Translations under genes and position numbers: made by a program
Notes under the pieces: model-generated
Told to the model about the DNA's origin: nothing
Database searches by the model: none
What the model saw: only the letters and a program-made list of their open reading frames with translations
NCBI RefSeq assembly: GCF_005671395.1
Contig: NZ_CP040428.1
Span: 1,612,001-1,676,000 of the forward strand
Reading direction: 5' to 3'
DNA: 64,000 bases
Source: Jejubacter calystegiae
Lineage (GTDB): Bacteria; Pseudomonadota; Gammaproteobacteria; Enterobacterales; Enterobacteriaceae
In this document: piece after piece, positions 26,650 to 36,352 of the stretch
Position numbering within the stretch: position 1 is the stretch's first letter
How the letters are laid out: every line of letters starts with the position of its first letter

Positions 26650-26961
26650 ATGATGGTAGATAAATTTAAAAAAATGTTTTCAATGTTTATTTTGTTTATC
26701 GTGAGTGTCAGCTTTTCTGCCGCAGCGAATATTGGGAGTGGCCAGATCTCCTTTCGTGGATATATTGTTGATAATGCCGCAGCGGCGGTAAAAAAATGTC
26801 TTTCTGAAGCTATCCATCAGGGTATTAGCCAGCGCTGTAGCGGCGAGCAGGGGACCACGGTGCGCTCTACCGTAAATCACATTATGGTCGCGACCATCGA
26901 TCGTCAGGGGGAGTCCCGGGAACAGGTTAAGGTAAGAAAAGTCTTGCTTAATTTTGACTGA
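26650..26961 (+). CDS. Small exported protein, possibly fimbrial-subunit-like (103 aa)
   Basis: The ATG at 26650 follows GAGGGTGAAAAT. Residues about 1-25 form a signal peptide (basic MMVDKFKK, then a hydrophobic stretch ending SFSAAA). The mature part begins with GSGQISFRGYIVDNA, which resembles the first strand of chaperone-usher pilins. It has two cysteines about 16 residues apart. The total is shorter than normal pilins, and no chaperone or usher gene lies nearby. It stands alone between uacF-ygfS and the hydrolase gene. The function is unknown. Confidence 0.6.
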   Translation: MMVDKFKKMFSMFILFIVSVSFSAAANIGSGQISFRGYIVDNAAAAVKKCLSEAIHQGISQRCSGEQGTTVRSTVNHIMVATIDRQGESREQVKVRKVLLNFD

Positions 26962-27150
26962 GGGTAGTCGCGCTTAAGATTAGCGTACTTCCTCATAAAG
27001 ACAATTTGGTTTCATCAATCATTAAACATGATGTTTCCTTCTGGGAATTTAGCGTAAGGCGAGTATTGTTATCGGCAGGCAAGGGAACGACATCAGATGA
27101 CAACAAACTGACTTGCCGTAAATATCGAGCTTATTCTTAAGGAAACTATC

Positions 27151-27984
27151 ATGAGAAACAATTCGGGCTACCTGGAACTGAAAGACGGCACTCAACTTTA
27201 TTATAAAGACTGGGGTGAAGGCCAACCAGTCGTCTTCAGCCACGGCTGGCCGCTTTCTTCTGATGCTTTCGAAGATCAGATGCTGTTTCTGGCAAATTCG
27301 GGCTATCGGGTGATTGCCCACGACCGTCGCGGCCACGGGCGTTCCTCTCAGCCGTGGGACGGTCACAACATGGATCAGTACGCCGACGATCTGGCGCAAC
27401 TGACCGAAGCGCTTAACCTGCGAAACGCCATTCACGTGGGTCACTCCACCGGTGGCGGTGAAGTCGCTCGCTATATTGGCCGTCACGGTACTGAGCGCGT
27501 TGCCAAAGCGGTCCTGATTGGCGCGGTTCCGCCGATGATGCTGAAAACCGGCTTTAACCCGGCGGGCCTGCCGCGCGATGTTTTTGACGGTATCCGCGAA
27601 GGCGTGCGCAACGACCGTTCTCAGTTCTTTAAAGATCTGTCCGAAGCCTTCTATGGATTCAACCGCCCGGGTGCCGCCGTTTCTCAGGGACTGCGCGATA
27701 GTTTCTGGATGCAGGGTATGATGGGGTCCATTAAAGCGCTGTACGACTGCGTTGAAGCCTTCTCGGAAACTGACCAGCGCGAAGACCTGCGTAAAATGAC
27801 TATCCCGACGCTGGTGATTTACGGCGATGACGACCAGATAGTACCGCCGGTCTCTTCCAGCGAAGCGGCGCTGAAACTGCTGCCGGACGGTCGCGGTCTG
27901 TGCTACAAAGGCGCGTCACACGGCTTGTGCAGCACCCATAAAGACCGGATTAACCAGGATCTGCTCGACTTTATCCGCGGTTAA
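27151..27984 (+). CDS. Alpha/beta hydrolase, non-haem chloroperoxidase-like (277 aa)
   Basis: An alpha/beta-hydrolase with the catalytic triad visible: the nucleophile Ser99 in GHSTGG, the acid in [10 protein letters not shown] and the His in [11 protein letters not shown]. The oxyanion region is [12 protein letters not shown]. The sequence fits the cofactor-free haloperoxidase/esterase group, which hydrolyses esters and can form peracids in vitro; the natural substrate is unknown. There is no signal peptide. It is monocistronic, with a terminator just after the stop. Confidence 0.85.
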   Translation: MRNNSGYLELKDGTQLYYKDWGEGQPVVFSHGWPLSSDAFEDQMLFLANSGYRVIAHDRRGHGRSSQPWDGHNMDQYADDLAQLTEALNLRNAIHVGHSTGGGEVARYIGRHGTERVAKAVLIGAVPPMMLKTGFNPAGLPRDVFDGIREGVRNDRSQFFKDLSEAFYGFNRPGAAVSQGLRDSFWMQGMMGSIKALYDCVEAFSETDQREDLRKMTIPTLVIYGDDDQIVPPVSSSEAALKLLPDGRGLCYKGASHGLCSTHKDRINQDLLDFIRG

Positions 27985-27993
27985 TCACATCCC

Positions 27994-28019
27994 AAAGGCG
28001 CCGGGCTCCCTGGCGCTTT
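27994..28019. terminator. Terminator between the hydrolase and the GlxA-type regulator
   Basis: A GCGCC / GGCGC stem is flanked by AAA and TTTCTGTTT. It lies between convergent genes and could serve both. Confidence 0.7.
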
Positions 28020-28023
28020 CTGT

Positions 28024-28980
28024 TTATCCCTCTTTGCCGCGAAATGTCCGCCGCCACTCGCTGGGGCTGACGCCATAGCGAGCCTTAAACCGCTGCCGGA
28101 ACGTGACTGGTGACTGAAATCCCGTAGTGCTGGCGATAAAGTCTACCGAATGACTACTGCTTTCCAGAAGCTCCTGGCTGCGACTCAAACGCTCCGCCGT
28201 GAGCCATTCTCCTACGCTCATGCCGGTGGCACGCTGAAAGTGTCGGGTAAAGGTACGGCGACTCATGGCAACAAAGTGGGCCAGAGTGTCCAGACTGTGT
28301 TGGCTGTCCAGATTATTGCGCAGGTGATCCAACAGTGTGTTGATGTGGGTATCCCGGGTGGTTTCCGGTACCGGTCGTTCAATAAACTGCGCCTGGCCAC
28401 CCTCCCTGTAGGGGGGAATTACCATGCGGCGGGCGATACGGTTGGCGATACGGCTGCCGCAATACTGACGCACGATATAGAGGCAGCAGTCCAGGCTGGC
28501 GGCGGTACCGGCAGAGGTAATCAGCCCGTCGTCATCGACATACAGCGCGTTGGTATCCAGATGAACCTGGGGAAAGTGGCGTACAAAATCCGCCTCTGAT
28601 TCCCAGTGGGTGGCGGCGCGGCGACCATCCAGCAGACCGGCCCGGGCCAGAACCCAGGTGCCCAGACACAGCCCCACCACCCGGGCACCGCGCTGCCGGG
28701 CTTCACGTAGCGCCGCAATTAACGCGGGAGAGGGCGATGCTTCCAGATGCGGCCACCAGGGCACAATCACAATATCCGCCTGGGCTGCCGCAGACAGATC
28801 GCCGCTGGCTTCCACAAACATCCCCTGTTCCGAGGCCACCATACCGGGCCGCTCGGCGCAATATTGCAGATGAAACAGCGGTTGTTCCGGCAGTACAGGG
28901 CCGAAAATAATGGCGGGTGCCGATATGTGAAACGGACTGAATCCCGGCATAACAATCAGGGCGACCTTAAGCTGGTTCAT
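28024..28980 (-). CDS. GlxA/FtrA-type AraC-family transcriptional regulator (318 aa)
   Basis: The N-terminal ~190 residues form a DJ-1/PfpI-like domain, with the nucleophile-elbow-like segment VVGLCLGTWVLARAGLLDGRRAATHW. The last ~100 residues form a double AraC helix-turn-helix (SLDTLAHFVAMSRRTFTRHFQRATG and VDFIASTTGFQSPVTFRQRFKARYGVSPSEWR). Such proteins often activate neighbouring catabolic genes, but no clear target is visible. The ATG at 28980 follows GGAATCAGTT; a GTG 12 bases upstream is less likely. Confidence 0.85.
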   Translation of the reverse strand: MNQLKVALIVMPGFSPFHISAPAIIFGPVLPEQPLFHLQYCAERPGMVASEQGMFVEASGDLSAAAQADIVIVPWWPHLEASPSPALIAALREARQRGARVVGLCLGTWVLARAGLLDGRRAATHWESEADFVRHFPQVHLDTNALYVDDDGLITSAGTAASLDCCLYIVRQYCGSRIANRIARRMVIPPYREGGQAQFIERPVPETTRDTHINTLLDHLRNNLDSQHSLDTLAHFVAMSRRTFTRHFQRATGMSVGEWLTAERLSRSQELLESSSHSVDFIASTTGFQSPVTFRQRFKARYGVSPSEWRRTFRGKEG

Positions 28981-29032
28981 AACTGATTCCACGAATGATG
29001 AAGAGGAAAAAGGTAACAGGCTACGGCACTGG

Positions 29033-29944
29033 CTATTCCGCCAGCGAAGGGGACAGGTTTTCCGCCAGCCAGTCGCGCAGGGCGCTCACTTTGGGTAGCC
29101 TGGCCCGGCTCTTTAGCCAGGCCAGGCTGATCGGCATGCCCGAGATGGAAAGCTCGGGCAGTACCCGCACCAGCGCGCCTTCGGCCAGCGGTCTGGCGAG
29201 CAGCCAGGTCGGTAACTGGACAATCCCCTGTCCCGCCACTGCCGCCATGACCAGCCCTTCGGTATCACCCAGTGCCAGTCCGCTGTGCTGAGACTTTAAC
29301 GCGCCCTCCTGACCGGGAATACGCAGCGGAGACAGACTGCCGTCACCGCGGCAGTAAAGGATGCAGCGGTGCTGGCTGAGCGCCTGTTCGTCTTGCGGTA
29401 CGTCCCATTGCTTAAGGTAGTGCGGCGAGGCGCAGAGGATCAGACGCTGGATGCCTAACTGATGATGCTCCACCGCACCAGGCCAGATACCGGAGCCGCC
29501 GCTGCGCACCAGTAGATCGATACCTTCCTCTACCGGATCGACGAAGCGATCGGAAAAGGTGATATTGGGCTCCAGCAACGGGTGCTGTTCCAGAAAGGAA
29601 AGAATGGCAGGCAGTACGTGCAGGCGCCCGTAGCTCACCGGCAGATCGATGCGGATCCGCCCCCGCAGCTCGTGGCTCTGGCGATGCAGTGCCAGCTCGG
29701 CCTCTTCCAGGTGGCTCAGCACGCCGGTACAGGCCCGGTAGAAGGATTCCCCCTCTTCGGTCAGCGCCAGATGGCGGGTGGTGCGCAGAAACAGCCGCAC
29801 CTGGAGCCGCTTTTCGAGTCGCGCCACCGCTTTACTGACCGCCGAAGTGGTCAGATGCAGGCGCTCCGCCGCAGCGGTAAAGCTGCCCGCTTCGGCGACG
29901 CAGACAAACACATCAATGCCTTTCAGGCGTTCGGAAGAGAACAT
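29033..29944 (-). CDS. LysR-family transcriptional regulator (303 aa)
   Basis: The N-terminal winged helix (GIDVFVCVAEAGSFTAAAERLHLTTSAVSKAVARLEKRLQVRLFLRTTR) is typical of LysR regulators. An effector-binding domain with NITFSDRFVDPVEEGIDLLVRSG follows. It diverges from the nitroreductase gene at 30060, so that gene is the likely target. It belongs to the AaeR/DmlR-like branch. The inducer is unknown. Confidence 0.88.
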   Translation of the reverse strand: MFSSERLKGIDVFVCVAEAGSFTAAAERLHLTTSAVSKAVARLEKRLQVRLFLRTTRHLALTEEGESFYRACTGVLSHLEEAELALHRQSHELRGRIRIDLPVSYGRLHVLPAILSFLEQHPLLEPNITFSDRFVDPVEEGIDLLVRSGGSGIWPGAVEHHQLGIQRLILCASPHYLKQWDVPQDEQALSQHRCILYCRGDGSLSPLRIPGQEGALKSQHSGLALGDTEGLVMAAVAGQGIVQLPTWLLARPLAEGALVRVLPELSISGMPISLAWLKSRARLPKVSALRDWLAENLSPSLAE

Positions 29945-30059
29945 AGCGCCTCTGATTGTTGAATTAAATTCCAGGATGTATGGAATATTTACCCGGGATG
30001 GATAGTAAATTCCAGTATAGGATTGTCCCCTGCAATAATATTAATTCGGGAGCCCCCTT

Positions 30060-30728
30060 ATGCTGTCCTTTGAAGATACCGTTCGCCTGCGCCATTCGCC
30101 GCGCGCCTTTTTATCTACCCCACTGACTGACGAACAAATCCATGAAGTCTTGCAGGATGCGCAGCTCGCGCCTTCCAACTGCAATACTCAGCCCTGGCAT
30201 GTGCATATCGCTTCCGGCGATACAAAGCGCGCGCTGACCGAAGCAATGCTGCGCAATGATGAGCTGGGGCAAGTGACGCCTGATTTCAGCTTTGATTACG
30301 CCGATTTTTACGGCGACTACTTTGCCCGCAGCCAGGAGCAGGCAAAGCAGTACTACGATGTACTGGGGATTGCCCGGGAAGATAAAGACAGTCGCCATCA
30401 GGCGCTACTGCGCAACTACGCCTTTTTCGGTGCGCCTCATGTGGCGTTTCTGTTTATGCCGTCGTTTGGCGATAACGTGCGGGTTGCCGGGGATATCGGT
30501 ATGTACGGGCAGAACTTCCTGCTGTCACTGACCGCCCGCGGCTATGCCGGTATTCCGCAAACTCTGCTGGGATTCCATGCCGACAGCGTGCGCGAAATCC
30601 TCGGCGTTTCCGACCAGTACCGTCTGCTGTTTGGCATCTCCTTCGGCTATGAAGATCCCGATGCCCGGGCCAACCAACTGCGAATGGACCGTATTCCGCT
30701 GGAACAGAGCGTGGTGTTCCATAAATAA
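30060..30728 (+). CDS. Nitroreductase-family FMN enzyme (222 aa)
   Basis: The nitroreductase fold is marked by RHSPRAFLSTPLTDEQIHEVLQDAQLAPSNCNTQPWHVHI at the start, which binds FMN phosphate. A conserved ending follows (YRLLFGISFGYEDPDARANQLRMDRIPLEQSVVF). Such enzymes reduce quinones or nitro-aromatics with NAD(P)H; the natural substrate is unknown. The divergent LysR gene lies 115 bases away. GGGAGCCCCCTT precedes the ATG. Confidence 0.88.
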   Translation: MLSFEDTVRLRHSPRAFLSTPLTDEQIHEVLQDAQLAPSNCNTQPWHVHIASGDTKRALTEAMLRNDELGQVTPDFSFDYADFYGDYFARSQEQAKQYYDVLGIAREDKDSRHQALLRNYAFFGAPHVAFLFMPSFGDNVRVAGDIGMYGQNFLLSLTARGYAGIPQTLLGFHADSVREILGVSDQYRLLFGISFGYEDPDARANQLRMDRIPLEQSVVFHK

Positions 30729-30807
30729 CCGCTTTGAGACTCCTCCGCTGTTGCGCCGACGGACCGTTGCGTAGGGTGAAAGCCGGTTAACGGCAGGGTG
30801 GTCTTCT

Positions 30808-31143
30808 ATGAAAAGTTATAGTGCGCTGCTGCTGGTGGCGCTGGTTGGAATGAGTTCCGCCAGCGCCCGGGCGGACGATTTGGATAGTGTGGTCAACGAC
30901 GCGATTAATTCGATTGCCGGGGCGCTGAACGGTAATCGCAACGATGGCGATTATAACGACGACGACGGGCGCTGGCGCGATGACGAGAATCGCCGCTATG
31001 ACGACGGGCGACAGTATGACGACAGACGGCGCCAGATAGATGAACAGCGGCGCCAGCTTGATGAAGAGCAGCGGCGGCTGGACGAACGACGTCGCCAGTT
31101 AAGCGAAGAGGAGCGGCGGCTTAGCGAGGCGCGCTGGCGTTAG
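30808..31143 (+). CDS. yjdP: Exported charged repeat protein YjdP (111 aa)
   Basis: A signal peptide (about residues 1-22, ending SSASARA) is followed by a short acidic region. Then comes an Arg/Gln/Glu/Asp-rich repeat of the form RRQLDE/RRRLDE, predicted to be a long helix or coiled coil. E. coli YjdP has the same design and sits at the same place, next to phnP. Its function is unknown. Its stop overlaps the convergent phnP stop by four bases. Confidence 0.85.
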   Translation: MKSYSALLLVALVGMSSASARADDLDSVVNDAINSIAGALNGNRNDGDYNDDDGRWRDDENRRYDDGRQYDDRRRQIDEQRRQLDEEQRRLDERRRQLSEEERRLSEARWR

Positions 31144-31916
31144 GACCGCACCTCCGCCGAATCCAGGCAAATTGTCTGTCCATCGAATCCGGCTTCGATG
31201 CCTTCCGGCAGCGGGTTCTCCATCATCCACAGATCGAAGTGGTGGCCGATATGGGTCAGCACCACTCGCGGCGCAGCTATCTGGCGCTTTAGCTCCACGA
31301 CGGTATTGAGATCGTTGTGATTGCGTGGAGTTTCTGACCGGGGTTCATAAGCGCAGTCAATCACCATTACGTCCGGCCGGTTAGCGGCCAGAAACTTCAT
31401 GCTTTTTTCCGGTAGCCCGGCGGTGTCGCACAGCCAGGCCAGGCTGCCGTGCGGGCTTTCCAGCAGATAGCCGTAAGTGAGTTTCGAATGATTCAGGGGT
31501 AGCGGTGTTACCCTCAGCCCCTGAAGCGTAAAGGCGACGAACGGGGTGAGCGTGTGGCTGAAGTCGAGAAGGCCGGGGTGCTTAAACAGATCGTCGCAGC
31601 CGACGGGGTCTGGCGGGCCGTAGACCGTAATGCGGGAGCCTACGCCCCAGCGCAGGGGAAACAGTCCCTGGACGTGGTCCATATGGTAGTGGGTCAGCAG
31701 TATCTGGCAGAAGCTGCCTGCGGGGTGGCGCTCCATTAAATCAGGGAAACCGGCGTCCAGTAGCGTCACGCTGTCGTTAAATTGCACGGTGCCGCTACAG
31801 GGGCCGCGCCGGAAAGCCGGGTCTCGGCGCGCCCGCTGGCAGGCGGCGCACTGGCAGCCGAAGGCCGGGACCTGGCGGGCATCGCCGGTGCCGCTAAGTA
31901 CAATCTTCAGGCTCAT
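31140..31916 (-). CDS. phnP: Phosphoribosyl cyclic phosphodiesterase PhnP (258 aa)
   Basis: PhnP opens 5-phosphoribosyl 1,2-cyclic phosphate to ribose 1,5-bisphosphate after C-P cleavage. It is a metallo-beta-lactamase-fold enzyme: metal ligands [14 protein letters not shown] and [12 protein letters not shown], plus a distinctive N-terminal zinc site [12 protein letters not shown]. It is the last gene of the phn operon, ten bases after phnO. Confidence 0.94.
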   Translation of the reverse strand: MSLKIVLSGTGDARQVPAFGCQCAACQRARRDPAFRRGPCSGTVQFNDSVTLLDAGFPDLMERHPAGSFCQILLTHYHMDHVQGLFPLRWGVGSRITVYGPPDPVGCDDLFKHPGLLDFSHTLTPFVAFTLQGLRVTPLPLNHSKLTYGYLLESPHGSLAWLCDTAGLPEKSMKFLAANRPDVMVIDCAYEPRSETPRNHNDLNTVVELKRQIAAPRVVLTHIGHHFDLWMMENPLPEGIEAGFDGQTICLDSAEVRS

Positions 31917-31926
31917 GGCGCGGCAC

Positions 31927-32358
31927 CTAAAGCGCTTTGGTAAAGCGAACGTGGGTCGGCTGGTACGCTTCGCGCTGGTAGAAGCGATGCGCGTCCTGGC
32001 GACCGGTGCTGGTGGAAAGTTCGATCATCTCAGCGCCTTCCTGGCGGGCTTCCTGTTCTGCCCAGGCCAGCAGCCGTTTGCCGATCCCCAGCCCCCGGCC
32101 CTGGGGCATCACCACCAGCTCCTGGATTTCGGCTATCCAGTTAACGTGATGCAGATGGAATTGCAGATGCAGCCCCACCATGGCGACGGGGTGCCCATTG
32201 TGTAGCGCTAACTGGTAGCGAAAGCGGGAGTCGAGCAGATTCGCGGCAAATCCGGCGCGGAAAGCGTCACGGTCGAACTCCCGCTGTTTCAGTTCACAGA
32301 TTAATCCATAGACGCTCTGCCAGTCGTTCAAAGTGGCGCTACGCAGTTCAACAGACAT
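31927..32358 (-). CDS. phnO: Aminoalkylphosphonate N-acetyltransferase PhnO (143 aa)
   Basis: A GNAT-fold protein with the acetyl-CoA loop [20 protein letters not shown], preceded by the beta-strand IQELVVM. PhnO acetylates aminomethyl- and aminoethylphosphonates and helps detoxify or process them for the C-P lyase. It overlaps phnN by 11 bases. The length is that of E. coli PhnO (144). Confidence 0.92.
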   Translation of the reverse strand: MSVELRSATLNDWQSVYGLICELKQREFDRDAFRAGFAANLLDSRFRYQLALHNGHPVAMVGLHLQFHLHHVNWIAEIQELVVMPQGRGLGIGKRLLAWAEQEARQEGAEMIELSTSTGRQDAHRFYQREAYQPTHVRFTKAL

Positions 32359-32911
32359 TCCGTTTTTCCTCCGGTACGTGACGAATTAGCTGAATTAATG
32401 CCGTGGCCGACTGTTGCAGGGAGCCATCGTTGTTGAGTATGGCGCAGTGAGGCAGATGTGTCCCAAAATGGCTGGCGCGGCGCAGCCGCTGTTCGATGGC
32501 GTCCGGCGTCTCCCGGCCTCTGGCTTCCAGACGGCGACGCAGAACGTCGTTTGATACCTGAAGCATCACCGGCAGAAGCCTGGCGCCGTAGCGTTCCATA
32601 GCGTGGGGAAGATGCTGGCGGGAACCGTTGACGATCACGTTCATCCCCGCCGCCAGCCAGTGATCCAGTTCGATCCCTAAGCCATAACGATAGCCGTTGG
32701 CCTGCCAGGCCAGCGCGAACAGGCCGCAGGCCGCGCGCTGGCTGAATTCGGCATCGCTCAGGGCGATATGGTTTTCGCCACCGGCGTCCGTCGTGCGGGT
32801 GATATAGCGATGAGCCACCAGCAGTTCTGGTATCTGCTGATGGCGCAGGGCCGCCAGCAGGCTGTCTTTTCCGGCGCCGGAAGGGCCGATAAGCCAGATG
32901 AGTCGCGTCAT
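32348..32911 (-). CDS. phnN: Ribose 1,5-bisphosphate phosphokinase PhnN (187 aa)
   Basis: The N-terminal P-loop [14 protein letters not shown] is typical of this guanylate-kinase-like family. It makes 5-phosphoribosyl 1-diphosphate from ribose 1,5-bisphosphate, linking phosphonate breakdown to nucleotide synthesis. It overlaps the phnM stop by one base and phnO by 11. Confidence 0.93.
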   Translation of the reverse strand: MTRLIWLIGPSGAGKDSLLAALRHQQIPELLVAHRYITRTTDAGGENHIALSDAEFSQRAACGLFALAWQANGYRYGLGIELDHWLAAGMNVIVNGSRQHLPHAMERYGARLLPVMLQVSNDVLRRRLEARGRETPDAIEQRLRRASHFGTHLPHCAILNNDGSLQQSATALIQLIRHVPEEKRNVC

Positions 32912-34047
32912 CAGAATACCTGCCTCCCCTGGCGCCAGACGTTCCCGACTCGTATCTGGCCGTCAATGCGGTGGGCCAGCACCAGGTCGGCGCGCCTGCC
33001 TTCGGCCAGCTCGCCCCGGTCGGTCAGGTTAATGGCCCGGGCCGGATTACGGGTCACCAGACGGATGGCCTGGGGCAGTCGCCAGCCCGATTCGGGGTCG
33101 TCGGCGATGCGAAAGGCGGCATCCAGCAGGCTGGCGGGATAGTAGTCCGAAGAGAGAATATCCAGCAGCCCGGTTTGCGCCAGCCGGTGGGCCGCCACAT
33201 TGCCGGAATGAGAACCGCCACGCACGATATTCGGGGCGCCCATCAATACCTGAAGGCCGTGGCGACGCGATGCCTGTGCGGCTTCCAGGGTGGTGGGGAA
33301 TTCGGCAATCACGCTGCCCAGATCGTGGGATTCCTGCACGTGATCGGCGGTGGCGTCGTCGTGGCTGGCAAGCGTAATGCCGCGCGCGCGGCAATCGGCG
33401 GCAATGGCCTGGCGGTTGGGGTGCGACCAGCGCTCCGCGAGCCGTAACTGCTCTTCTTCATAGTGCGCCATCTGTTCGGCGCTGAGCTGATATTTGCCCT
33501 GATAGTATTCGCGATATTTTTCGATACTGGCGAACTGACGCTGGCCGGGCGAGTGGTCCATCAGCGAAACCAGCGATACGCCTGCCCGCCCGACCAGTTG
33601 CTGAAACAGGGGCAGGGTGGTGTGGTGCGGAAGCTCGCAGCGCAGGTGCAGACGGTGGTCGGCGCGATTAACTCCCAGCCGCTGGCTGTGTTCGATGGCG
33701 CCGATCATTTTGTCCAGATTCTCCAGCCGGTCGCCGCCGTCGCGCACATCGCCCAGCGCCACGGCGTCGAGTACCGTGGTGATGCCGCTCGCCACCATCA
33801 GCGCGTCGTGGCTGCTCATGGCCGAATGGGCGGGCCAGTCCACTTTAGGACGCGGGGTGAAGAATTTGTCCAGATTGTCGGTATGCAGTTCCACCAGGCC
33901 CGGCAGCAGCCAGCCGCCGTCGCCGTCCAGAGCGCCGGGCTGGCGGCTGGGGGTATCGGCGAAGCTGCGTATTTTGCCGTCCGCCACTTCCAGCGAGCCT
34001 GCCACCACCTCATCATCCAGAACCAGTTTTACATTATTGATAATCAT
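32911..34047 (-). CDS. phnM: Alpha-D-ribose 1-methylphosphonate 5-triphosphate diphosphatase PhnM (378 aa)
   Basis: An amidohydrolase-fold enzyme that removes diphosphate before the C-P lyase step. Motifs are [14 protein letters not shown] near residue 55, [22 protein letters not shown] with further metal ligands, and the C-terminal [12 protein letters not shown]. It overlaps phnL by four bases. Confidence 0.95.
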   Translation of the reverse strand: MIINNVKLVLDDEVVAGSLEVADGKIRSFADTPSRQPGALDGDGGWLLPGLVELHTDNLDKFFTPRPKVDWPAHSAMSSHDALMVASGITTVLDAVALGDVRDGGDRLENLDKMIGAIEHSQRLGVNRADHRLHLRCELPHHTTLPLFQQLVGRAGVSLVSLMDHSPGQRQFASIEKYREYYQGKYQLSAEQMAHYEEEQLRLAERWSHPNRQAIAADCRARGITLASHDDATADHVQESHDLGSVIAEFPTTLEAAQASRRHGLQVLMGAPNIVRGGSHSGNVAAHRLAQTGLLDILSSDYYPASLLDAAFRIADDPESGWRLPQAIRLVTRNPARAINLTDRGELAEGRRADLVLAHRIDGQIRVGNVWRQGRQVF

Positions 34048-34742
34048 ACGGTTTCCCCGCTGCTGGTCATGGTATGAAGGCGATCGGCCACCCGCTGACG
34101 TACCGCGGCATCGTGGAAAATGCCAACGATGGCGGCGCCGCGCGCTCTGGCTTCGTCAATCAGGCCGACCACGGCGGCGCTGTTGGTGGCGTCCAGCGAG
34201 GCAGTCGGCTCATCCAGCAGCAGGATGGGGTAATCGACGATAAAACCGCGGGCGATGTTCACCCGCTGCTGTTCGCCGCCGGAAAAGGTGGACGGCGCCA
34301 GGTGCCACAGACGTTCCGGCACGTTCAGGCGCTTCAAAAGCGCGGCTGCGCGTGCTGAACACTGTTCACGGGGAACGCCCAGATCCAGCAGCGGCTGCAT
34401 CACCACTTCCAGGGTGCTGATGCGCGGAATAACCCGCAGGAACTGGCTGACCCAGCCGATGGTGCGGCGGCGTACCGCCAGCACCTCCCGCGCCGGAGCA
34501 CAGGCCAGATCCAGCCAGCCGCCTTCATGGCGGATCCAGATATGCCCGGTATCCGGCAGGTAGTTGGCATACAGCGAGCGCAACAGGGTGGATTTGCCGC
34601 TGCCGGAATGGCCGTGCAGCACCACGCACTCGCCGGAGTTCACTTCCAGCGAGGCATTGCGCAGCACCGGCAGGCGGACGCCGTTCTGGTGATGTAATAC
34701 GAAGGTTTTACTCAGGTTTTCCACCCGTATCGAAGCTTTCAT
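34044..34742 (-). CDS. phnL: C-P lyase core complex ATP-binding protein PhnL (232 aa)
   Basis: An ABC-type ATPase: Walker [16 protein letters not shown], signature [16 protein letters not shown], Walker [12 protein letters not shown]. There is no transmembrane part. It binds the PhnGHIJ core together with PhnK and is needed for conversion of phosphonates to ribose-linked intermediates. It overlaps phnM at ATGA and lies nine bases after phnK. Confidence 0.95.
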   Translation of the reverse strand: MKASIRVENLSKTFVLHHQNGVRLPVLRNASLEVNSGECVVLHGHSGSGKSTLLRSLYANYLPDTGHIWIRHEGGWLDLACAPAREVLAVRRRTIGWVSQFLRVIPRISTLEVVMQPLLDLGVPREQCSARAAALLKRLNVPERLWHLAPSTFSGGEQQRVNIARGFIVDYPILLLDEPTASLDATNSAAVVGLIDEARARGAAIVGIFHDAAVRQRVADRLHTMTSSGETV

Positions 34743-34751
34743 AGCGCCCTC

Positions 34752-35507
34752 TTAATTTTGCAGTACCGAAGAGACCAGCAGCTGGGTGTAGGCGTGATGA
34801 GGATCGTCCAGCACCCGATCGGTTAACCCACTTTCCACCACCTGGCCCTGTTTCATCACCAGCAGGCGATCTGCCAGCAGCCGCGCCACCCCCAGATCGT
34901 GGGTGACAATCACCACCGCCAGGTTCATCTCCACCACCAGGCCACGCAGCAGGTCGAGCAGGCGCGCCTGTACCGACACGTCCAGTCCGCCGGTGGGCTC
35001 ATCCATAAACACCAGTTGCGGATGAGTCACCAGATTGCGGGCGATTTGCAGGCGCTGCTGCATACCGCCGGAAAAGGTGGTGGGCAGTTCGTCGATGCGG
35101 GCGGCGGGGATCTCTACCGATTCCAGCCAGCGCTGCGCGGTGGCGCGGATATCGCCGTAGTGGCGCACTCCGGTGGCCATCAGGCGCTCGCCGATGTTAC
35201 CGCCTGCCGAAACGCCGGGGCGCAGTCCGTCCAGCGGATGCTGGTGCACCACGCCCCATTCGGTACGCAGCAGGCGGCGGCGTTCGGCTTCGCTCATGGC
35301 GTACAGTGACTCGCCCCGGAAGATGACTTCGCCGCGCTGAGGAGGCAGCCGTGCGGAAATGGCCTTCAGCAGAGTGGTTTTGCCGGAGCCGGATTCACCA
35401 ACGATACCCAGCACTTCACCGGGCCACAGTTCGAAGGAGACATCGCTGAAGCCTTTACCCGGCGCGTAGAGATGGGTCAGATTATTGACGGAGAGCAGGG
35501 GTGTCAT
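34752..35507 (-). CDS. phnK: C-P lyase core complex ATP-binding protein PhnK (251 aa)
   Basis: An ABC-type ATPase: Walker A GESGSGKTTLLKAIS, signature TFSGGMQQRLQIARNLVTHP, Walker B LVFMDEPTGGLD. It resembles oligopeptide ABC ATPases but serves the C-P lyase core, where it docks on PhnJ. It overlaps phnJ by four bases. Confidence 0.95.
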   Translation of the reverse strand: MTPLLSVNNLTHLYAPGKGFSDVSFELWPGEVLGIVGESGSGKTTLLKAISARLPPQRGEVIFRGESLYAMSEAERRRLLRTEWGVVHQHPLDGLRPGVSAGGNIGERLMATGVRHYGDIRATAQRWLESVEIPAARIDELPTTFSGGMQQRLQIARNLVTHPQLVFMDEPTGGLDVSVQARLLDLLRGLVVEMNLAVVIVTHDLGVARLLADRLLVMKQGQVVESGLTDRVLDDPHHAYTQLLVSSVLQN

Positions 35508-36352
35508 GAGCGCGTGGCCTCGCTATTCTGGCGGCAGAAATCGGTATCGGAACAGACGAACATGCGGTTGCCCTGGTCATCCAGCACCACTTCGTCCAGG
35601 TAGCTGTGGCGCGAACCGCAGATGGCGCAGGGTTCATCCCAGGTTTGTACCTGGAAGGGGTGATCGTCGAAATCCAGGCTTTCCACCCGGGTCCAGGGCG
35701 GTACTGCGTACAGGCGCTTTTCACGCCCGGCACCAAACAGTTGCAGCGCTGGCATCCTGTCCATCTTCGGGTTATCGAATTTGGGGATCGGCGAGGGATC
35801 CATCACGTAGCGAGCGTTCACCTTCACCGGATAGGCGTAAGTGGTGGCGATATGGCCGAAGCGGGCGATGTCCTCGTACAGCTTTACCTGCATCACGCCG
35901 TACTCTTCCAGCGCGTGCATGGTGCGGGTTTCGGTTTCGCGAGGTTCGATAAAGCGCAGCGGCTCGGGGATCGGCACCTGATAGACAAGGATCTGATCCT
36001 CTTGAAGCGGCACTTCCGGGATCCGGTGGCGGGTCTGGATAATCGTGGCGTCGGCGGTGGATTCAGTGGTTTCCACACCGGTCACGCGCTTAAAGAAGTT
36101 GCGGATCGAAACCGCGTTGGTGGTGTCGTCCGCTCCCTGATCGATGACCTTCAACACGTCCTGGGGGCCGATGACGCTGGCGGTTAGTTGGATCCCGCCG
36201 GTGCCCCAGCCGTAAGGCATGGGCATTTCGCGCCCGCCGAACGGCACCTGGTAGCCAGGGATCGCCACTGCTTTCAGCAGGGCGCGACGGAGCGTGCGTT
36301 TGGTCTGTTCATCGAGATAAGCAAAGTTGTAACCGGTCAGTGCGTCAGCCAT
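35504..36352 (-). CDS. phnJ: C-P lyase catalytic subunit PhnJ (282 aa)
   Basis: A radical SAM-type enzyme that cleaves the carbon-phosphorus bond of ribose-1-phosphonate 5-phosphate, releasing an alkane. The C-terminal cysteines CAICGSRHSYLDEV and FVCSDTDFC hold the zinc and [4Fe-4S] ligands in the known family pattern. The length is one residue above E. coli PhnJ. It overlaps phnI by eight bases. Confidence 0.96.
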   Translation of the reverse strand: MADALTGYNFAYLDEQTKRTLRRALLKAVAIPGYQVPFGGREMPMPYGWGTGGIQLTASVIGPQDVLKVIDQGADDTTNAVSIRNFFKRVTGVETTESTADATIIQTRHRIPEVPLQEDQILVYQVPIPEPLRFIEPRETETRTMHALEEYGVMQVKLYEDIARFGHIATTYAYPVKVNARYVMDPSPIPKFDNPKMDRMPALQLFGAGREKRLYAVPPWTRVESLDFDDHPFQVQTWDEPCAICGSRHSYLDEVVLDDQGNRMFVCSDTDFCRQNSEATRS

